From: Elymus sibiricus | Taxonomy: Eukaryota > Streptophyta > Magnoliopsida > Poales > Poaceae | Direction of reading: 5' to 3' | DNA length: 64,000 bases | Assembly (NCBI GenBank): GCA_039707655.1 | Contig: CM077676.1 | Coordinates: forward strand, 456,558,379 to 456,622,378 | Shown here: piece by piece, positions 57,541 to 64,000 of the stretch | Numbering within the stretch: the stretch's first letter is position 1 | Layout of the letters: the number at the start of each line of letters is the position of its first letter | The notes under the pieces: generated by a model | Told to the model about the DNA's origin: nothing | The model's input: the letters and a program-made list of their open reading frames with translations, nothing else | Database searches by the model: none | Position numbers and translations under genes: made by a program

Positions 57541-58268
57541 TTTAGCCTTTTTTCTGTTCTGTTTTATTTTCAGATTTTGTTTCTGTTTTAGAAATTGAAT
57601 ATCTTTTAGTTTATAGATCCGAATTGAGTGATTCTTTTTGCATTGGGTTCACCAAATTATGAAGTTTCTGTTGGTGCTCTTAGTTTTCAAATTTGAGTTG
57701 TTTAAATTTGAATTTGCTCAAATTTGCTTCAAACACTATTTTGGGAATATCTTTTATTTAAAAATAGGTTTTTGAGTAATTATTTTTGCTACTGTTTTCT
57801 TATTGTTTTGTTTATACAGTAGCATCTAGTGATTTATTTTTAGTTTATTTTAAATTAGTTTTATTGCAAAAAATAGTACTGTTTTGACTTTGGTTTTGTT
57901 TTCACTTTAATCCTTTTGACTTTGGTTTCCTGCTGTTTAATATTAGTGTGTTTTATCAGTATGTTCAATTTGGGAATTTTTAGGATATTTTAAATAGGTG
58001 TTTTAATCAAAAACAGATTCTGTTTAGCTCTTTTGTATAATTGCATTGATTAACTCCTCTGTATAATTAAAATACTAAAAGGATAGGAATAATTGAAAGG
58101 TCATAACTTAATAAATAATTATTCAAAAATCATGTTTCAGATGCCAAAATGCCAAAACACATATATACCCTAACTCTTACAAAGATTCCCTCCGGTTTGT
58201 CCGAAGTGGGACTTTCCAGCTATAAGTCCGGAAACTCACTAGAGAGAAAGTGATGACGGTGAAGCCGG
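57541..58268. other. T-rich spacer 3' of the transposase
   Basis: Noncoding, T-rich, downstream of the transposase reading frame. Probably its 3' UTR plus spacer. Confidence 0.4.
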
Positions 58269-61200
58269 TCACATCCCAGAGTGGGATCTTGGGGTATAAA
58301 ACTTTTTCTTCGCGTGTGGCCCTTGCTTATGATTGCGCCGTAACCATGGAGAATCTTCATCATTTAACAGGATGCTTGGGTCAGTCTTCACTGTGAAGGG
58401 AGGAATTTCATCAAACTTTTCATAATCTTCTGACATGTTTGTCTTGTCCTCTACTCCCACGATGTTTCTTTTCCCTGAAAGAACTATGTGGCGCTTTGGC
58501 TCATCGTATGATGTATTCGCTTCCTTATCTTTTCTTTTTCTCGGTTTGGTAGACATGTCCTTCACATAGAAAACCTGCGCCACATCATTGGCTAGGACGA
58601 ATGGTTCGTCTGTCTACCCAAGATTGTTGAGATCCACTGTTGTCATTCCGTACTGCGGGTCTACCTTTACCCCGCCTCCTGTCAGATTGACCCATTTGCA
58701 CCGAAACAAAGGGACCTTAAAAGAAGGTCCATAGTCAAGTTCCCATATCTCCTCTATGTAACCATAATATGTGTCCTTTTTCCTATTGTTGTTTGTTGCA
58801 TCAAAGCGGACACCACTGTTTTGGTTGGTGCTCTTTTTATCTTGGGCGATCGTGTAAAATGTATTCCCATTTATCTCGTACCCTTTGAAAGTCAATATAG
58901 TCAAAGATGGTGACTTGGCCAACAAGTACAGCTCATCTCCAACAGTGGTGTCATTCATGAGATGTGTTTGCAACCAACCGCCGAAAGTCGCCATGTGTGT
59001 ACGTTTAATCCAGGGGTCAGACTGCTCCGGGTTCTTGGAGCGTACAATATCCATGTGTTCCTCGATATACGGAGCCACCAAGGTGGAATTTTGTAGAACT
59101 GTGTAGTGTGCTTGAGTGAAAGAATGCCCGTCCATACATATTACTGAATCCTTTCCTAGCGTGCCTTTTCCACTCAGTCTCCCCTCATGTCGCGATTCAG
59201 GAACACCAATCGGCTTAAGGTCAGGAATAAAGTCAACACAAAACTCAATAAGCTCCTCTGTTTCATGGCCCTTGGAGATGCTTCCTTCTGGCCTAGCACG
59301 GTCATGAACATATTTCTTTAAGACTCCCATGAACCTCTTAAAGGGGAACATATTGTGTAGAAATACAGGACCCAGAATGGTAATCTCTTCGACTAGGTGA
59401 ACTAGGACGTGCGTCATAATATTGAAGAAGGATGGTGGGAACACCAACTCAAAACTGACAAGACATTGGACCAAATCATTCTGTAACCTTGGTAGGATTT
59501 CTGGATCGATTACCTTCTGAGAAATTGCATTGAGGAATGCACATAGCTTCACAATGGCTAATCGAACATTTTTCGGTAGAAGCCCCCTCAATGCAACCGG
59601 AAGTAATTGCGCCATAATCACGTGGCAGTCATGAGACTTTAGGTTTTGGAATTTTTTCTCTGCCATATTTATTATTCCCTTTATATTCGACGAGAAGCCA
59701 GACGGGTCCTTCATACTGAGCATGCATTCAAAAAAGATTTCCTTCTCTTCTTTGGTAAGAGCGTAGCTGGCAGGACCTTGATACTGTTTTGGATGCATGC
59801 CGTATTTTTCGTGCATACGTTGCTGGCCCTCCCGTGCCTCCGGTGTATCTTTTGTCTTCCCATACACGCCCAAGAAGCCTAGCAGGTTCACGCAAAGATT
59901 CTTCGTCACGTGCATCACGTCGATTGCAGAGCGGACCTCTAGGACTTTCCAATAGGGTAGGTCCCAAAATATAGATTTCTTCTTCCACATGGGTGCGTGT
60001 CCGTCAGCGTCATTCGGAACAGATTGTCCGCCAGGACCCTTTCCAAAGATTACTTTTAAATCCTTGACCATATCAAGTATATGATCACCAGTACGGTGGT
60101 CAGGCTTCTTCCGATGATCTGCCTCATCTTTGAAATGCTTGCCTTTCTTTCTTAAGAGATGCTTGATCGGAAGAAATCGACGATGTCCCAGGTACACATT
60201 CTTTTTACATTTATCCAAATATATACTTTCAGTCTCATCTAAACAGTGCGTGCATGCATTGTATCCCTTGTTTGTCTGTCCTGAAAGGTTACTAAGAGCA
60301 GGCCAATCATTAATGGTTACAAACAGCAACGCTCGTAGGTCAAATTTCTGCTGTTTGTGCTCATCCCACACATGTACACCTTTTATATCCCACAACTGTA
60401 AAAGTTCTTCAACTAATGGCCTTAGGTACACATCAATGTCGTTGCCGGGTTGCTTAGGGCCTTGGATGAGCACTGGCATCATAAGGAACTTCCGCTTCAT
60501 GCACAACCAAGGAGGAAGGTTATAGATACATAGAGTCACAGGCCAGGTGCTATGATTGCTGCTCTGCTCCCCAAAAGGATTAATGCCATCTGCACTTATA
60601 CCAAACCATAAGTTCCTTGCGTCAGCTGCAAACTCCGGCCACTTTCTCTCGATTTTTCTCCACTGCGACTCATCAGCGGGTACTCTCAACATCCCGTCTT
60701 TCTTACGGTCTTCTTTGTGCCATCGCAACAACTTGGCATGCTCTTTGTTTTGGAACAAACGTTTCAACCGTGGTATTATATGAGCATACCACATCACCTT
60801 GGCAGGAACCCTCTTCCTGGGGCGCTCGCCCTCAACATCACCAGGGTCATCGCGGCTGATCTTATAGCGCAATGCACCGCATACCGGGCATGCATTCAAA
60901 TTCTCGTACTCCTCACCGCGGTAGAGGATGCAGTCATTAGGGCATGCATGTATCTTCTGCACCTCTAATCCTAGAGGGCAGACAGCCTTCTTTGCTTCGT
61001 ACGTACTGTCGGGCAATTCGTTGTCCTTTGGAAGCATCTTCTTTAACATTTTCAGCAACTTTTCAAATCCCTTGTCAGATACACCATTCTCTACCTTCCA
61101 TTGCAGCAATTCCAGTGTGGTACCCAGCTTTTTCTTGTCATCTTCGCAATTTGGGTACAACAATTTTTTGTGATCCTCTAACATGTGTTGCAACTTGAAC

Positions 61201-61613
61201 TTCTCTTTTTCACTTGTGCAGTTTGTCTTTGCATCAGCAATGGCCCGACCAAGATCATCAGCGGGCTCATCTGATGCCTCTTCTTCAGCTTTTTCCCCCA
61301 TTGTAGTACCATCGTATTCAGGGAACCTAGGATAGTTGTCATCACCCTCTTCTTCTTCATTCTCTTCCATTATAACCCCTCTTTCTTCGTGCTTGGTCCA
61401 ACAGTTATAGCCGGACATGAAACCGGACTGAAGCAGGTGGCTGTGAAGGACTTTTGAGGTAGAGTAATTCCTATCATTCTTACAGACACCACATGGACAA
61501 CACATAAAACCTTTCCGCTTGTTTGCCTCAGTCGCACGCAGAAAACTATGCACGCCATTAATGAACCGGGGAGAGCATCGGTCATCGTACATCCATTGCC
61601 GGCTCATCTTCAT
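58269..61613 (-). pseudogene. CACTA transposase (TNP2/Transposase_21), one in-frame stop
   Basis: From 61613 the frame runs 999 codons to a TAG at 58614-58616 and then stays open in the same frame to 58269 (AQVFYVKDMSTKPRKRK onward). The N-terminus has a transposase-associated domain (SRQWMYDDR, CCPCGVCKN, about 3-80). A cysteine motif HACPNDC...CPVCG lies near 230-255. The TNP2 core has GISADGINPF and GNDIDVYLRP acidic residues and YNACTHCLDET. DUF4218-like (PPSFFNIMTHVLVHLVEE) and DUF4216-like parts follow. Most of the enzyme core is intact; the tail is cut off by the stop. A start at the third codon (MSRQW) is equally likely. Confidence 0.92.
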
Positions 61614-61698
61614 TACACAACATCAAAAAGACCAAATTAATACAAGTTCATACATAAAGTTCATACACACTTATTCTCATAAAACAACATACAACTAT

Positions 61699-62142
61699 CT
61701 AGCTAAAGCATTTAAATGCAACAACAAATGCGATCAAAATCACAACTAAGGTAATAATTGATCCAACAGCATAATGATACCAAGCCTCTTTATTAACGGC
61801 ATATTTTCTAATCTTTCTAATCTTCAAGCGCATTGCATCCATCTTGATCTTATGATCATCGACGACATCGACAACATACAACTCCAATTTCATCTTCTCT
61901 TCTTCAATTCTTTTCAATTTTTCTTTCAAATACTCGTTTTCTTTTTCAACTAAATTTAACTTCTCGACAAGAGGGTCGGTTGCAATTTCCGGTTCACATA
62001 CCTCCTAGATAAAAATATCTATGTCAACTTGATGGGCATAATTGTCATAAACACGAAATGCAACAAATAGTTATAAAAGATAATATACCACATCCGAATC
62101 ATAAACCGGACGAGGGCCGACGGGGACGGATATCAAAACCAT
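61699..62142 (-). CDS. Small coiled-coil, single-TM protein of CACTA-2
   Basis: Two exons, 62089-62142 and 61699-62004, joined in phase (GATGTG|GTATAT ... CTAG|GAGGTA), give 119 aa. It starts MVLISVPVGPRPVYDSDV, then has a Lys/Glu-rich helix (EKENEYLKEKLKRIEEE), a basic stretch (RLKIRKIRKY) and a C-terminal hydrophobic segment (YHYAVGSIITLVVILIAFVV). It lies upstream of, and on the same strand as, the transposase. I know similar proteins from other Triticeae CACTA elements, without an assigned function. The frame is intact. Confidence 0.75.
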
Positions 62143-62647
62143 GGCACTATGTATAACAAACAATCATACAAGTAAGAAAATTATACAAGTAACTATCTAA
62201 ATCATACAAATAAGATTTTTTTTTACAAAAAGGATAAGAACAAGAGGCTCACCAAGGTGGTGCCGGCGACGGGACGTTGCGGGCGATCGACGGCGATGAG
62301 GATGGGGACGGGAAGGCACTAAGTAAACCACACCTACACATATGCAAACTAAGAAGTTAATTTGAGCTCAAATTGCATATAAATCAAATAAACTCCCACA
62401 TAATTACTCCCAAACTAAAACCCACAAATCACTATACTTAGAGCATGAAACGAGCTAAACTAGCAATGATAGATGAAAGGATGAAGTTGCTAACCTTTTA
62501 GAACCCTTGGATAGATGGGGTGCCTCCAATCTTGACAAATCTTGGCAACAATGGAGGATGAGCTCGAGCTAGGGGAAGGAAACAGAGAGGAGAGAAATGA
62601 GAGCTTGGGCTCGGGCTGGACGAAGCATCTATATATAGGAAGATCTT
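62143..62647 (-). promoter_or_regulatory. Upstream region of the CACTA-2 genes
   Basis: Noncoding, between the small gene and the right subterminal hairpins; the promoter of the minus-strand genes should lie here. A TATATATAG occurs at about 62629-62640. Confidence 0.4.
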
Positions 62648-62934
62648 TAGTCCCGGTTGGTTATACAAACCGGGACTAAAGGTCCATCTCTAGTCCCGGT
62701 TGGTGATACCAACCGGGACTAAAGGTGCTCGCAGGGGCCCAGCCTGCCGCCACCCCTTTAGTCCCGGTTGGTATCACCAACCGGGACTAGAGGTCCCAAT
62801 TGAACCGGGACTAAAGGGGGCCGTGCCCCCGTCCGCTCCTAGCCGTTGGAACCGGGACTAATGATCACATTAGTCCCGGGCCCAAACCCGGCCGGGACTA
62901 ATGCTCCAGATCAAAGGTAGGTTTTCTACCAGTG
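62648..62934. repeat. CACTA-2 right subterminal hairpins and TIR
   Basis: At least six TTTAGTCCCGGTTGG units or complements, ending in TTTTCTACCAGTG. Confidence 0.9.
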
Positions 62935-63490
62935 GTTGTTACTTCTGGTGTTCTTTGTACTACCAATGACAAAGATGAATAGAATGGAAGTTTCTTCCAA
63001 TAAACTTATATGCGTTTTGAAATGCCAAGTCAAAAAGAAACAAGTTTTGAAATGCTTGTACTGGCAATTATTGTTTCTCCACAGGTTGTATCAGCTCGAT
63101 GCATCAATGAAACGGTTGCATTGAGTTGTCCTTTTTTGAGGTAACATTTCAATTGCACAAATAGCTTTTGCCAGATACACTGTGTGATTTTTCCTTCCAA
63201 AAGTATTTTCTGGTGAACGAATTTCAGCTTCTACCTCAGGCACAAAAATAACAAAAACGAATAAGAGGGAAAATATAGATAAAAAATGTAGGCCTAACCA
63301 AGAAAGGGGGCCCACTCCTGGGCCCAAATACTAAATGTTCTCCTCCTCCCTGTTTCCTGCTTATTGCGACAAATAGGTGAGTGGTTCCGTCGGGTTTTTT
63401 TCTTTCTCTTTTCCAGTTTCTTGTGGCCGTTCTGGTTTCTTTTATTTTCACCGGTTTTTTATTATTCTTTCTTTCTTTTTTATGTTATTT
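62935..63490 (+). other. Right flank of CACTA-2
   Basis: Mostly noncoding. TTCTCCACAG|GTTGTATCAGCTCG at about 63078 could be an acceptor with a short terminal frame ending KRLH-stop at 63124, but no gene is recognised. Confidence 0.3.
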
Positions 63491-63960
63491 TACTTTCATC
63501 ATTTTTTATTGTGATATATCCAAAATAACACATTTTTAATACATGAAAATAATATTTTCTAAAATACATGATGAATTTTTTAATTCATATATATATATAT
63601 ATATATTATTATTATTATTATTTTAAAAAAATCCATGAGTTTGTAAAATTACATAAACGTATTAACATATTAATATACTTTTCAGTATACATGAGCTTTT
63701 TCAAATATGCGATGATTATTTTTTTAAATGTATGAACCATCCCTAATAATATGTAAAAAAATAATACATGAATTTTGTTTTCGTTTAAAATACACGATGA
63801 TTTTTCTTCATAGATAAGAACATTTAAAAATCCACAAGCGTTTTTCTAAAATTTGTAAAAATAATTAATTCATGAATATAGTTTTTGACATACATGAACA
63901 TTTTATTTCATATGCACGAACATTTTTGTTTCGCTTGCGTAAGTACCTTTTTATTCTTCC
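63490..63960. repeat. AT-rich degenerate repeat with ATACATGAA motifs
   Basis: Repeated TACATGAAYATTTTT-like units plus (TA)n and (TTA)n at about 63588-63622. Common style of wheat AT-rich repeats; family not identified. Confidence 0.6.
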
Positions 63961-64000
63961 GCAATATTTCTCCCCACTTTCGAAATTGGTTCTTGTAAAT

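Larger units (their letters stand above)
42329..62934 (-). mobile_element. CACTA-2 (En/Spm superfamily), about 11.6 kb without the nested Angela
   Basis: The left end CACTAGTAGAGAAAC and the right end read inward, CACTGGTAGAAAACC, agree at 13 of 15 bases. Both are followed by arrays of TTTAGTCCCGGTTGG hairpins. The bases outside are TTT and GTT, an imperfect 3-bp target duplication. It carries, all on the minus strand, a two-exon small membrane-protein gene, a TNP2-type transposase and a 7-exon gene ending in an Ulp1-like protease. An Angela element is nested at 43511-52547. Confidence 0.88.

Noticed and set aside
58885..61198. Plus-strand ORFs opposite the transposase
   Set aside because: Antisense shadows of the CACTA transposase.

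Overview
The window looks like a piece of a large, repeat-rich Triticeae (wheat, Aegilops or barley type) nuclear genome. The evidence is a full-length Angela/BARE-type Copia element, a Sabrina-like (Athila lineage) LTR, CACTA elements with TTTAGTCCCGG hairpin subterminal repeats, a CTCCCTCC Stowaway MITE and PIF/Harbinger elements, with a decayed CC-NB-ARC-LRR (NLR) resistance gene cluster between them. No rRNA, tRNA or CRISPR was seen.

Layout. 1-3259: 3' part of a Copia element and its LTR. 3260-5392: LINE 3' region split by a hAT element with an 8-bp target duplication. 5393-13575: NLR-1 with its flanks, read on the minus strand, broken by a frameshift and a LINE insertion. 13580-16036: Sabrina-like LTR and internal remnant. 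16037-16936: Harbinger-type remnant. 17150-18749: a two-exon zinc-knuckle gene candidate. 20216-20982: Mutator-like element with a 9-bp target duplication. 21830-23210: deleted NLR unit 3. 23520-30990: a GC-rich sequence split by CACTA-1 (24285-30370). 31428-33483: PIF/Harbinger element. 33484-41720: NLR-2 and flanks. 41740-42110: start of a further NLR unit. 42329-62934: CACTA-2, carrying a transposase, a small membrane-protein gene and a 7-exon Ulp1-protease-like gene. One intron of that last gene holds the intact, very young Angela element (43511-52547). 62935-64000: AT-rich flank.

The NLR units share orientation and flanking sequence, so they form a tandem array that has decayed by frameshift, LINE insertion, nonsense mutation and deletion. 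NLR-2 still encodes an intact CC-NB-ARC half before a stop codon. The only fully intact large coding region is the Angela gag-pol. CACTA-2 has complete TIR structure, but its two large genes carry in-frame stops. All identifications come from reading motifs, target duplications, splice phases and internal comparisons; no database search was run.
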